In this document: piece after piece, positions 21,960 to 33,358 of the stretch | Position numbering within the stretch: the first letter of the stretch is position 1 | How the letters are laid out: each line of letters opens with the position of its first letter | NCBI GenBank assembly: GCA_947311845.1 | Contig: CAMZMU010000080.1 | Coordinates: 20,338,132-20,402,131, forward strand | Direction: 5' to 3' | From: Poa pratensis | Taxonomy: Eukaryota > Streptophyta > Magnoliopsida > Poales > Poaceae | DNA length: 64,000 nt | Notes under the pieces: model-generated | Databases searched by the model: none | Seen by the model: only the letters and a program-made list of their open reading frames with translations | What the model was told of the DNA's origin: nothing | Position numbers and translations under genes: made by a program

Positions 21960-23081
21960 TCACATTCCTTGGCGGCGAGCAATGATCTCTTTCTGCTTCC
22001 CTTCGTAGAATTGCTTTTGTAAAGCATTCATACCACTAGTGTCCACCAGCATAACCCTCTCGTCAATTTCAAATTGCTTAAGTTCAACATCTATCTTTTT
22101 CAATGCAACCTTCTCCTTTTGCAATTCAATTACTTGTGCGTAGCGAGCAGATTTGGAAGCCTCTTTCATCTCATCCTTCTCTTGCTTTTGTGCCCACACA
22201 GATTGTAATGATAACTTGCAAGAACTACCATCGGACATGGGAATTTTACCTTTTCGAGCTTCTTTCTCGTGCTTGGTACCGGAAGGTGCCTCCTCTCGTT
22301 CAAGCATTTTGGAAGATACACTTAAGTCATCATCAATAATAGCAGCAGCAGAGACACCTGGACTTGCATCAGACTTCTTCTTTTGTTTTTTGTGAGAAAC
22401 TTCAAGTTCTCTTAACTCCCACTTTGGATACTTCACAAACTCTAAATAACAGTGCATGAATGTAAAAGGCTTTTTTTTTGAATCCATTTGAATAAACAGA
22501 AGGTGTGCCTCCTCTTTCTGCAGCAAGAAATGTGTAGTTAAAATATGTAGCAAAACACATATAGAATATTACACAGGAATTGGAAGATAGTTAACAAATG
22601 TTCGAAACATGCATACCTTCTCGTCTAAAGTTCTTCCGCTTTGGTTTCTATTTAAAACTTGCTGAAGGCATCCACAGAACTTGCTCGTAGCGGATGAAAT
22701 AGTGGTGTAGCGACCATTGACCGATGCAACATTACGAAGCTGCCATGCTGGATTCTTGTGTTGGTTGTAGTACTCCGTAATCCTAGCCCAATAAGAATCT
22801 GAATGTTGATCGGCTCCGACTACCCCATCCAAACTTGTGTTTGCCCATGATTCTATCAACACCTTGTCCTCAAGACTTGACCAATTTTTCCCCTTCGGGA
22901 CACCCTTTCTACTCGGTTTGGGTTTACCAGATGCAGCAACATTTTCAATTGGCGTTGTCACTTGTTCTCCAATTGGGCTGTAGTCTTGTGTCTCACCCCA
23001 ATTATCGGAACCCATGTTCATCATGTCCAGAAAAGAACCATTGCTAGGTGTCTGTGAGTTGTTCATCCCTAAATTGTCCAT
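21960..23081 (-). CDS. Harbinger-borne SANT/trihelix-like DNA-binding protein
   Basis: Exon 1 runs 23081-22617 and exon 2 runs 22517-21960, with a GT-AG intron that keeps frame (TLDEK|KEEAHLL). Residues ~55-110 form a SANT/Myb-like module with spaced tryptophans (KGKNWSSLEDKVLIESW, SYWARITEYYNQH, WQLRNVASVNGRY). The C-terminal half (KPFTFMHCYLEF, then a long charged helix QKEKVALKKIDVELKQFEIDE) resembles the region annotated as NAM-associated in related transposon proteins. In PIF/Harbinger elements this partner binds element ends and helps bring the transposase to DNA in the nucleus. About 340 residues; the frame is intact. Databases often mislabel such proteins as glutathione transferase T3-like. 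Confidence 0.85.
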
Positions 23082-23610
23082 CTGAAATAATCAAGATCAT
23101 AATTTAGTGTCTACACAAAATCTTGAGGCAAATTCTATTACCAGCATCTAATTAGCAGCAATTGAACATCAGCTTGTAGTTTGTACAAGCAGCAGTAGCA
23201 GCATTCAGTACAGAGGATCACGCATCGAGCATCCCCACAGCACGGGAAATTTCCTGACCTCACCTCCGCCTCCTCCTCCAAACCTCACCTCCACCTCCTC
23301 CATCGGCACCGGCAGGGCGCCCTCCCTCGCCGCCCGAAGCTCCCAGGCCGCCGTCCTCCTCTCACCACGGCCACGCCCCCAACTCTCCTCCGTGGCGGCG
23401 CCCCCGACCACAAATCCGGCCGCCCCGCCCCCATGCCCTCCGCCGCCCCCTGCTCCCCTGCTTCCTCCCAGCACGGCGCCCGACGGCGGCTCCCTCCCAT
23501 GCCCTCCGGCCCCCCATCTCGGCCGCCCCGGGCCCTACTTCCAGCGCCGCCGCCGTCCCCATCTCGCCCGCGCCGCCGCCGGTGCCCTACCTACCGCGCT
23601 CAAGCGATAC
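23082..23610. other. GC-rich 5' flank of the SANT-like gene, left of the MULE
   Basis: The segment 23225-23600 is very C-rich on the plus strand. Long overlapping frames on both strands reflect composition. It continues at 27878 beyond the nested MULE and is probably the leader or promoter side of the minus-strand gene. Confidence 0.5.
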
Positions 23611-23619
23611 AAAAAAAAA

Positions 23620-26600
23620 GGGTTAATTGGATAGATGCCACTCCAATTTCCACCTATTTGAGAAACGCCACTACAACTTTCATCTTTCGAAAAACGCCAC
23701 TGCAACTCTCTGTACATTTCATAGATGCCATTATGCCCACTTTCACTCATATACCGGCCAATATACTCATGTATTTATGTTGTATATACGTATAAAGGGT
23801 GGGCCCAACTGAATCAACCTTATATGTGGACTGGGCGACTAGCTTTGACTCCCGAGGTCGTCTTCGTGCTCCCTGCCTCGCTCCCGTCCCCAATCCCTAA
23901 CCCTAGAATCGTGGCGCCGGCCGGCGGTGAGGATGGGCGTGGCGGCGGCGGATGCCGCCGATCCCGGCGGCGGAGATAGCCTGGTTCCCGCACTCCCTCT
24001 CCACCTCGCCGAGTGGACAGAAGCTTCCCCAACTCCCCATTCCCCTTGGAAGCAGAAGGCGGCGAGCACGACGGCGCTGGTGCCGGTGGAGGGCGGCGAG
24101 CATGGGGGAGGCGAGCTCATTCTTCCCGCACTCCCTCCCCTCCTCTCTGACCGGACGGAATCCCCCTCTGAGCATCCCTCCCCTTGGCGGCTGAAGGCAG
24201 CAGCGGACGTCGGCGAGCAGAACGGCATCCTCTCCGACCGGATTGAAGATCTCCCGTAAGTAACCTAGAAATCCCCAATTTCTGGTTCTCTGTCCCAAAT
24301 CCAGTTCGTGATTCTAGCATAGGAATCTGTTCGACTTGGTTCTCTGGCCCTCCCATTCTTGACTGTTGTTCCTGCCGGTTTTTGGTAGGTGCAGCGGGGC
24401 CAAAGAATTTGAGATAGACTGGGGAAATTATCTAGCTAATGATGTAGTTCCTGCTGGTCCGTTGCTTCCTTTGCTTGCTCAAGCAATTGAGTGTTCCGCA
24501 TCTCTCCTTCCTAGTTCAAGCCAGCCGAAGGGTGCAGATGTTGAACGCCAAACCAATGGTGTAGATGCTGACTGCCAACCTGAATATGCTTTAGCTGACC
24601 CATTTGACAATGAAGAGGAGTATGTTGGAGTTGACGATGAGAACATGTATGATGTTACCGTACCTATTACTATCACAGAGCAACCGGAAGGCCCAATAAT
24701 TATTGAAGAAGATGATAATATGGATGAGGCAGAGGTAATGCAACATATCAACGATGAGTCCGAGGTTGCAGACTTGGATCCGCTGGAGTACAGTATTGCG
24801 CATGATCCTGACAAACCTGACATTAGAGTAGGGGCTCTATTCCCTAACATTGAGGCCTTTCGGAAAGCAATAAGGCATCATGCTGTGATAACAGACTTTG
24901 AATTTACTAATGTGAGGACTGACCAAAGTAGATTCATTGCTAATTGCGCATATGAGACTTGTCCATGGCGCATTCACGCGTCTAGGCTGCGTGACGAAAG
25001 GGTTATCATGGTATGCTTACTTTGTTGTTTAAAATTGATCTATTAATTCCACCATTTGTTTGTTTGCTAATACGAGTATGATATCATTTTGCAGATAAAA
25101 AAGATCCCTTTCGAGCATGACTGTCCAACAACAAAGCTTGAAGATAGCAGAATGGCATCACAAGATTGGGTTGCAGACAAGCTTGCAGATTGGGTGAAGA
25201 AAAATCCTGGGGAAGGTGCAAAACGAGCTAGGACGAAGTTGCAGGATGATTATAACTTCAAGTTGAAGTATAGTAAGGCTTGGGCAGGTATGAGATCAGC
25301 TCTAGATCAGATCAATGGGAAATACGAGGATTGTTTTCAGCTGCTGTTTAGTTGGAAGGCAGAAATCGAAAGGAAGAGTCCTGGAAGTATAGTTGAAATT
25401 GAATTAGTTAAGATTGGTGATAAGTATCATTTCAACAGAATCTTCGTAGCATTTAAGCCTTGCATAGATGGTTTTTTAGGTGGCTGTAGACCATACATAG
25501 GAGTAGATGCAACTGCACTAAATGGAAAGTATGTTGGTCAGTTAGCATCAGCCACTGCAGTAGATGGACACAATTGGTTGTACTACGTAGCATATGCTGT
25601 GTTCTTTTCAGAAACCAAAGAGAATTGGACATGGTTTATGCAGCAGTTGCGTAGGGCTGTAGGATCCCCACCAGGGCTTGTCATTTCCAGTGATGCTTGC
25701 AAAGGGTTAGAAACTGCCGTTGACAATGTATTCCCTGAATGTGAATATAGAGAGTGCATGAGGCATCTATACCAAAACTTCATGAAAAAATACCATGGTA
25801 AGGTGTACACGGACCATTTATACCCAGCTGCAAGGGGATTCACCGAGCAGAAGTTTAGGTATCACATGGAGAAGATCTACGAGGCAAATCCAAAGGCTAT
25901 TGAATATCTAGAGATTCATCATAATAGGCTTTGGTACAGATGTGCCTTTGGGGAAGCTAGCAAGGTTGATTATCTCACCAACAACATTTCTGAAAGTTTT
26001 AACAAGCAGATCAAAGAGTTTAAAGGGCTCAATCTGTGTGAGTTGTTGGATAGCATTAGAGAGCTCATTATGGTGAAGTTCAATGTGAGGAGGCAAGTTG
26101 CTAGGCAAATGGCGGGCAGAATACTGCCGGCCGTCCTTAAAAAGCTTAATGCCCTTAGCAAAACAATTGGACCACACAAAATCTCATGGAATACTGATAC
26201 TGAAGCAGAGATTACCCTGCATAATGTCAAAACCTATGACCAAAGGCACACAGTGAACTTGCAGAACAGAACATGCACCTGTCGGGTATATCAAGTTTCA
26301 GGGAAGCCTTGTATTCATGCATTAGCGTTCATCTGCTCAATGAGAGCTAGAGGGGTGGAGATCCAATCCTTTGTTGATGACTACTACAGTGTGGCTAGGT
26401 TTCAGGCTGCATATGCAGTGCCAATGCCAGCAATGACAGATAAGACCCAATGGGTGCAACTGGATCTTGGCTTCACCGTCAACCCACCTATACAAGAGAA
26501 ACGGCCTCCTGGCAGGCCTAGAGTACAGAGAATTAGAGGGTTTCTTGAACCTGGCAGGAAGGTGGTGAAATGCAAGAGATGCAAGCAACCTGGCCACTTC

Positions 26601-27867
26601 GCAAAAACTTGCAAAGTCCCACCTCCAAGATATCCTGAGTATATTGATGAGCAGCAGCCACAAGAGCATCAACAAGAGGAGCCACAGGAGCATCAACAAG
26701 AGCAGCCACAGGAGCAGCGCACCCCGAGTAAAAGGTATAATAACTTGTTTCTTTCCTAACTATTTATCGATGCACATTTCCTAATTTTCTATGTGTTACA
26801 TTGCAGGAAGCGATCTGCTACTGTAGCTGAGGAGCAAGATGTGCAAGAAGACGAGCCTATAGCTAATTACAAGAATTACAAAAGGTAACTCTTCTTATTC
26901 TAACAGTAGTTAATGAATGTTGCCTAAGATTGCTCCAATAATATTGTTCTCCATGTATCTATAGGAATAAGACTACACCAACCAAAAGCAAGTCTCCAAG
27001 AAAGAAGGCGACACCTACAAAAAAGGCGACACCAGGAAAGAAGCGACACCAGGAAAGAAGGCGACACCGGCGAAGAAGGCGACACCAGGAAAGAAGGCGA
27101 CACCAGGAAAGAAGGCGACACCGGCGAAGAAGGTGACACCAGGAAAGAAGGCGACTCAAGTGAATAAACAAGCTAAAGGCAAAGAGAAGAAGAAGTCGCC
27201 TGTGAAGAAAAAGACTCCGGTGAAAAACAGCAAGAAAAAGAAACCCGAGATTGTTGCACCATCCACAAGTGAGGCTGTTCTGAAGCCAACACTTGGAACC
27301 AAGCGAGGCCTAATGTACTGGCTTGGGGGCTAGTTAATGGCCTCATGCATGTCAAATATTTGTGATGTTTTGTGATGGCCATTTGAATCTAGAGAACTGC
27401 TGAATGTTTCTTATGGCCATTGAATCTGGAGCTATGTTGTTCCTGTACGCATGTGAAGTGTTTGTGTATGCATGCGAGACAGTGAGAGCTCCAAACCTGA
27501 TATTGAATCTGCCTAATGTTGAACCTAGCTTATGAACCTCATTGATCTGTGTTTCCGCACGCATCTTACTTTATGCAACTGAGTTATTTTCTACTTGTCA
27601 CAATTTAATATCATGCTTTTCTAGATTTTGTTCCATCACGATTTTATAGCATTTTTGCATTTTTAAGCCTTATATGGGTGGGCCCCACCCTTTATACGTA
27701 TATACAACATAAATACATGAGTATATTGGCCGGTATATGAGTGAAAGTGGGCATAATGGCATCTATGAAATGTACAGAGAGTTGCAGTGGCGTTTTTCGA
27801 AAGATGAAAGTTGTAGCGGCGTTTCTCAAATAGGTGGAAATTGGAGTGGCATCTATCCAATTAACCC
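23620..27867 (+). mobile_element. Nearly intact Mutator-like element (MULE)
   Basis: Long inverted repeats span 23620-23803 and 27684-27867. They begin gggttaattggatagatgcc and, by eye, differ at a single base over 184 positions. The insertion site is an A-run: A9 at 23611-23619 and A10 from 27868, fitting the 9-bp duplication of MULEs. One MURA-like gene fills the interior. Near-identical arms imply a recent insertion, younger than the host Harbinger. Confidence 0.93.
23927..27136 (+). CDS. MURA-like MULE transposase, late frameshift
   Basis: Exons: 23927-24255, 24389-25010, 25095-26734, 26807-26884, 26965-27136. All junctions are GT-AG and in frame. Domains in order: acidic N-terminal half; MuDR N-terminal module (ALFPNIEAFRKAIRHHAV...CPWRIHAS); MULE transposase core with GVDATALNGKY and VISSDACKGLETAV (candidate catalytic Asp residues) and CEYRECMRHLYQNF; SWIM zinc finger (CTCRVYQVSGKPCIHALAF); CCHC knuckle (CKRCKQPGHFAKTC); QPQEH repeats; and a basic ATPGKK repeat tail. 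One G is missing near 27043, which shifts the tail into an Arg/His-rich frame ending at 27136. The original frame would end at 27333. About 946 residues as read. All recognisable domains precede the shift, so activity is possible. The first ATG (23927) or the next (23933) may be used. Confidence 0.92.
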
Positions 27868-27877
27868 AAAAAAAAAA

Positions 27878-28163
27878 GGTACAGCGCATACCTTCGTCGA
27901 GTCGCGGAGAGGCGCCGGCGTCCTCCTCCTCGTCGCCTGCAGCTTCCGATTCGCGCGGGAGGCGAGCGGAATCGCGCGGGAGGCGCGTGGGCGAGGGAGC
28001 GATGATCCCGGCTTGGTCACCCAGATGTGGAGGACGCACCCGAGAGCTGGATGGACATCTATCGACCCATGTCCATATACATGTGCTGCTGGAGACGGTT
28101 TTTTAGACTCGGTCCTCTATATGTCGTATAGATGTCCGTTTGGATGATCTCCTGGAGATGCTC
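27878..28163. other. Right remainder of the Harbinger after the MULE
   Basis: This is the continuation of the GC-rich segment interrupted at 23610. It ends with ggtcctctatat and the right terminus, which mirror the left end of the element (ggtcctctatat near 20022). Confidence 0.7.
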
Positions 28164-28218
28164 TTAAACGCGCAATCGCCAGGGAATCGAATGGAGGCGG
28201 CCACGAAGAAGCAAGATT

Positions 28219-28228
28219 CTATATAAAC
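28219..28228 (+). promoter_or_regulatory. TATA box of the PRPP synthetase gene
   Basis: The sequence ctatataaac lies about 150 bp upstream of the start codon, in an otherwise GC-rich leader, and only ~53 bp downstream of the Harbinger's right TTA. Sequence and position fit a plant TATA box well. Confidence 0.75.
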
Positions 28229-28377
28229 CCCACCCTAATTACCCGGCTCGAGGCCGCCCAGGACAGAACAGGCCGCCGCCGCGCCACCGCCCCGAGGGCC
28301 CGGATTCCGACAAGCGCCCGCCCGCCCGCGCGCGCTCTCTCTCCCTTCCCCCAGAACCCTAGCCCCGTCCTCCTCCC

Positions 28378-31300
28378 ATGGCGGCCACCACCACGGCGGC
28401 GTCGCCCTCCTCCTCCCTGCTCCTCTCCCGCCGCCACGGCGCGTCCCCGTCGGCGCGGGCCTCCCGCTTCCGCGCGCCGGTGAGCGTTCAATCCCGTCGC
28501 CGCATGGGGTTTCTGGCCCTGATTGCGGGGTTGTGAATTTTCTTTTTGGTGTGTGCGCAGAGGTGCGTGCTCGGGGCAGAGCAGCTGCGGGTGGTCGAGC
28601 AGGGGAAGCGGATGGGCGGGGGCGACCCGTGGGCCGCGCCGTGGACGCCCAAGGCGCCCGCGCAGCAGGCCAGGCTCGCCGCGCTGCCGCTGGAGGTGCG
28701 GGACTCCAGGCTCAGGATCTTCTCCGGTACCGCCAACCGCCCGCTCGCGCAGGTGGGTTCTTGCTGTCTCTCCCCGGTTCCCTGTTCCCGAAAAAATAAA
28801 AGAGAGACCTTTTTTATCCGATTCCTAGCAGCATGGGGCCTCGATTCGTATTTGGTTGGACAGGGATAAATTGACAATTCATTATTTCGTCATTGCGTTT
28901 GGATTTGGCGCTTTGGATGAAAGGACTCGCGCCCCTTCCAATACAGCCGCCGAAGAATATGCACTCCTGTGTCTATCAGATGTTATTGCACTTCATTTTC
29001 TGGATTGTATGTATGTTGTATCATTCAATGTGGTGATGACTAAGACCTTTTTGTCCCTATTTGTTCTGAAAAAGTATGGCCTCCTTTGTATTTGCTTTCA
29101 GGAAATTGCTTCTTATCTGGGCGTAGACCTTGGCAAGGTCCTCATCAAGCGCTTTGCTGATGGGGAAATTTATGTGCAACTGCAAGAGAGTGTCAGGGGC
29201 TGCGATGTGTTCTTGGTGCAGCCCACTTGCTCTCCTGTCAATGAAAACCTCATGGAGCTCTTCATCATGATCGATGCATGTCGGCGGGCGTCAGCACGCT
29301 CTATTACTGTTGTCATTCCGTACTTTGGGTATGCCAGGGCAGACAGAAAGGTACGGCCAAAGTATTAAGCCGCTCCTTGCTTCTCAAACAAGTGACATAT
29401 TGCTTGTAGTATAGCAAGTGGGATTTAGATCTTTTCACTAAAACGCGAACTATCACTGGATTTCTTCTCCCATCTTTAGCTTTTCAATTTGTTTGCCGTG
29501 TCAAATCTAGTGAAGGTTGTAATGCCCGCAACATGATCTCAACACCTAGGGGAATATGCCGTGCTAATGTTTGAAGATCTGCTAACTTCTTCTGTTAGAC
29601 TGAGCGATTTCTTTTGTGACACAGGCTCAAGGGCGTGAGGCCATTACCGCCAAGCTTGCTGCAAATTTGCTTACAGAAGCTGGTAGTGACCGTGTCATTG
29701 TATGTGATATGCATTCTGCACAAGCATTGGGATACTTTGATATTCCAGTGGACCATATATATGGACAGGTACTCTCAACAGTCTAGGAGGAATACTTCTT
29801 TACTACGAAGTTTCTTAGTGGGACTTTAGTTGATAAACAGTTAATGAACGGATCTTTTTTTGGTAGCCTGTGATTCTGGACTACCTTGCCAGCAAGACAA
29901 TTTCCAAGGACCTCGTGGTTGTTTCTCCTGATGTGGGTGGTGTTGTCAGAGCACGTGCATTTGCCAAGAAATTATCTGATGCCCCTTTAGCTATTGTTGA
30001 TAAAAGAAGACAGGGTCACAATCTATCAGAGGTAACAATGGATTCTTTCAGTTGTATCTATTATATATATCAGTTAGAAACGTGCAAGGTTTAGCTTTGT
30101 TTATACATTTTAGAGCATACTGCTAAACATGTATCATAGTAGAAACTAGAAATCATATGTAACTATCTGATTAACTGATAATTAATTAATCTAGCTTGAT
30201 GCTACTGCATTCAACCCAGCCATCCACATTTCGATTTATCATAATATGGGCAGCCACATATAGTTTATAGTTCATGAAGTAAACCTGTGAAAACAGTAGA
30301 TAATATTTTTGAATTTCCTATTTGTGACCAACTGCAGGTCATGCACTTAATTGGTGATGTGAAGGGGAAGGTTGCTATCATGGTTGATGACATGATTGAC
30401 ACTGCAGGTAATATTTCATTGTTTGCGGCAAACAGAAATTTACAAATATTTTGTAGTGTTTTCTTTCTGGTATAGACTCACTTTATTCCTATAATTAAAC
30501 TCAGGGACAATAACTAGTGGAGCAGCGTTGTTAAAACAGGAGGGAGCAGAGGCTGTTTATGCTTGTTGCACACATGCTGTCCTAAGGTTGGATAGTTACT
30601 CTACTGCTTATAATTTATTAGTGTTGTTATAGCTTTGTGCAGAGAACAGATACAATATATTGCTTCGTAACTTCTATATTATTGTATAAGTCTGATAGAC
30701 TTTGAGATTCTACTTGTGGAGCGCTCACACAAGAAGCTAGTATAGTATGTTTAGGAAAGTAGTCAGTCTTAACAAATCTGGCAGAAATATCAATTGCCTA
30801 GCTAATTTCTATTGACAACACAATTTCTAGTTCAGCGTGGTTTGGTTTTCAGTATAGTTTTTGTGTTGGCCCCAGGTTCTTACTTCGGCACGCGGTACTT
30901 TTTTGTTAAGTTAGAGTAAAGTTAGCTAAATTTTATGATCCAATAATTGCCCTTTCACATTTCATGTCGTGTTTTATGGTATGAAAAACGAATCCTTTTT
31001 CCATTTGATTAAGAAAAAGAAGTATATAAATTAAATGCGCACAGTCAAACAGCATTATGATAATAATAAAGAACCTGAGTCATTCATATGTTATGCTAGG
31101 TATTTTGACCTCCTGAATATTTTGAGCGTAGGAAGAGACCTTACGGGAAACCTTGTTTCTTTATCTCCATTGGCATCCTTGACCAAAGTTTATTTCAAAT
31201 AAAGATGCTTCACTAAAGTAGCTGGATGGTGGGGGTTTATCACATCTGCAACATTTGCTGTCTTTGTATTCTCATTGTTTACAAACCTGCAAAAGTGAAC

Positions 31301-31526
31301 ATGCTGAACTCTCAGCCTTTTCCATTAACGCCGTTTACTTTGCAGCCCACCAGCAATTGAAAGGCTTTCTGGAGGCATCTTTGAGGAAGTCATAGTGACA
31401 AACTCCATCCTGCTGCCAGAGGACAAATGCTTCCCTCAGCTGACTGTGCTCTCCATGGCTAACCTTGTAGCCGAAACTATCTGGCATGTTCACCGTGACG
31501 GCTCCGTGAGCAGCATCTTTCAATAG
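28378..31526 (+). CDS. PRS: Ribose-phosphate pyrophosphokinase (PRPP synthetase), plastid-type
   Basis: Exons: 28378-28479, 28561-28752, 29102-29350, 29625-29768, 29867-30031, 30338-30407, 30505-30586, 31346-31526. All are GT-AG and in frame; total 1185 nt, 394 residues. The enzyme transfers pyrophosphate from ATP to ribose-5-phosphate, giving PRPP for nucleotide, histidine and tryptophan synthesis. Residues 1-~45 ([13 protein letters not shown], then Arg-rich) look like a chloroplast transit peptide. Seen motifs: [24 protein letters not shown] (ATP site), [21 protein letters not shown] (split here by its family signature), [29 protein letters not shown], and the PRPP loop [12 protein letters not shown] at ~298-309. 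The C-terminus is VSSIFQ. It resembles a rice chloroplast isoform, probably PRS2, from memory. No defect seen. Confidence 0.96.
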
Positions 31527-32950
31527 CGCTGAGGCATCTTCTTACATTTGGGCGGTATAGAGAAGAGGCACCAGATGCTCGTGCCACTGGTGTAGGAATC
31601 AATTTTGGTGACATGAGAAATAAAGTTATGTTGTAGGCATCATACAAGTACGGGTTGGTCAATGTTGCGTCATGACACCTAGTAAAGGGTGTTTAGTTCC
31701 TAACCTGCACCACATAAGCTCTCTTGGAGTTTGAAAGTAGTCGTACCTATTCTAAGGAATTTAATGTTGTCGGAAATGTCCCATTGGGAAGGGAGTGTCT
31801 GATCGGTTAGCTCCAAGTATCTATATTTTGTGTTTAATTGTTCATCGCTTATTTCGACCGTGCACAAAGAGTTTGCGTATGTCCTGTTTCCAGAATATAA
31901 TTGTCATCTGGCCACTGCTCTGATTCTGAAAATCAGGAAATAGGTAGAGGTAGTTGCTGAATCAGGATACTCATGTTCTTTGTAAAATCACTATTCCGTA
32001 TGTTTTGACAAACAACCAAGCTGCAGTAAGCATAAACAAGTCCAAGCCTGAGAAGGTGTCTCCTGCTAGCTATCAGTTGTTGTTTTTCTTATTGTCAGTA
32101 TGTGGTGGAGCCTGGGACATCTTGAGTTCCTGTGGAGTAATAAGTCAGTGGCAAATGGAGCATAAAAGAACGTTAATACACAGAACTTCCTTTCACGCCT
32201 GGGACATCTTGTCCCAATTGGCTCTGCCAGTCTAGAGACCTGTCATCAGCATTAAATCGACGCGTCGCCTCACCACTCACCCATCGGTTCCCGCTGGCGC
32301 CACCTTCTCCTGCCACTTCCTACCTTCCTTTCACGACCAGTTCGCGAAGACTCGCCGTGCTGCCTCTTGAAGTCGTGCTCTCCCACCTCGCCTTCTACGA
32401 TGCCACGCCGCCTAGCCACCTCCTGGGTCACCATCACCCAAGCAGCGCACCGCCATTCAAACTGGAGGTAGTGGCCCTCGCAGCAACTACCCAAGATGCT
32501 ATTGTTCCCTACGACGGCCCGGCGGCAACAAGTTAAAGCGCTACACCACATATTAGAGCTCTAGATCACACTAGAAGAAAGTCTGGCTTTTGCTACGCTC
32601 GATTTTCGTGGTAGAAAGCCCGTTTTTCGTGGCTAAAAAGATTTCTCCACGACTATTTATTTGTTTTCTTTCACAAAGTTGTAGCATTCAACTTGTCTCT
32701 GTACGCTATTGAGTTCCTACGCGCGTTTATGTTATTAGTTATTATTGTGAAAATGAATAACTAGGAGCGTCGCTCCCACGCCGACATGTGTATCCCCACC
32801 ACCTTATACCACCTGATTTGCCCATTATAGATCTTTGAGCAAATGTGGCCCATATAGTTGGTTGCACTTGTTCAATGGCCCTTAAAAACAAATCCTAACC
32901 CCCACTCCACTCTCATTTTCTATATATACAAGAAACCGCTCTCCACGTCC
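31527..32950. other. PRPP synthetase 3' region and intergenic DNA
   Basis: The 3' UTR starts here. A string cctgggacatcttg is repeated at 32111 and 32201. A GC-rich patch covers 32250-32530. CACTAGAAGAAAG at 32569 resembles a lone CACTA terminus, but no partner end is visible. Confidence 0.5.
31619..31624 (+). terminator. Polyadenylation signal-like aataaa
   Basis: A canonical AATAAA lies 93 bases after the PRPP synthetase stop codon. Cleavage would fall near 31640-31650. Plant signals are loose, so others may be used. Confidence 0.4.
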
Positions 32951-33346
32951 GAGTGCATATCCAGTGATCCCACTACTCACATGATACCATGATACCACTT
33001 CTCAAAATTTAAAATTAGAAGTTTCAAAAAGTCCGAAAATTTCGTAGGTGTTAACAAGTCGTGTGTTTACGATTCCTAGAATTTGCAGAACCAAATTCAA
33101 AATATACGTATAGAAACAAAAAAGAGAAATCCAACATGAATAGTGTCACAAAAAGACAAAAACACAAAGTGACACTATTCACATAGCAATTTCTCTTTTT
33201 TGTTTCTCTCTGTGTATTTTGTATTTGGTTCTGAAAATTTTAGGGAATGTGACCATTTTTTTAGAATTTTTTGACTCTTGTAAATTCCAATTTTGAAGAA
33301 TGGTATCATGGTACCATTTAACATTTGGGATCACTAGATATTTTCC
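32951..33346. mobile_element. Foldback MITE, probably Mutator-like
   Basis: Long imperfect inverted arms pair atatccagtgatccc (32957) with gggatcactagatat (33327), and further inside ggtatcatggtacc-type sequence and the strings on both sides of gtgacactattcac. The 12-bp direct repeat ctctccacgtcc flanks it (32939-32950 and 33347-33358), consistent with a 9-12-bp target duplication. The 396 bp contain no ORF. Confidence 0.75.
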
Positions 33347-33358
33347 CTCTCCACGTCC

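Larger units (their letters stand above)
19995..28163 (+). mobile_element. PIF/Harbinger element with nested MULE
   Basis: The termini are GAGCATCTCCAGGAGCTC at the left and the inverted GAGCATCTCCAGGAGATC at the right, matching over 21 of 22 bases. TTA flanks both ends (19992-19994 and 28164-28166). It carries the two genes expected of the superfamily: a DDE transposase (plus strand) and a SANT/Myb-like partner (minus strand), convergent at 21711/21960. A complete MULE (23620-27867) is inserted in its right half. Without this and its 9-bp duplication, the element would be about 3.9 kb. The transposase has two nonsense codons, so it is not autonomous as it stands. Confidence 0.93.

Noticed and set aside
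23285..24356. Many overlapping frames near the MULE 5' end
   Set aside because: Composition effects, except the frame from 23927, which splices in phase to the MURA-like exons.
32569..32600. Possible CACTA terminus cactagaagaaag
   Set aside because: No inverted partner, subterminal repeats or target duplication within the window.
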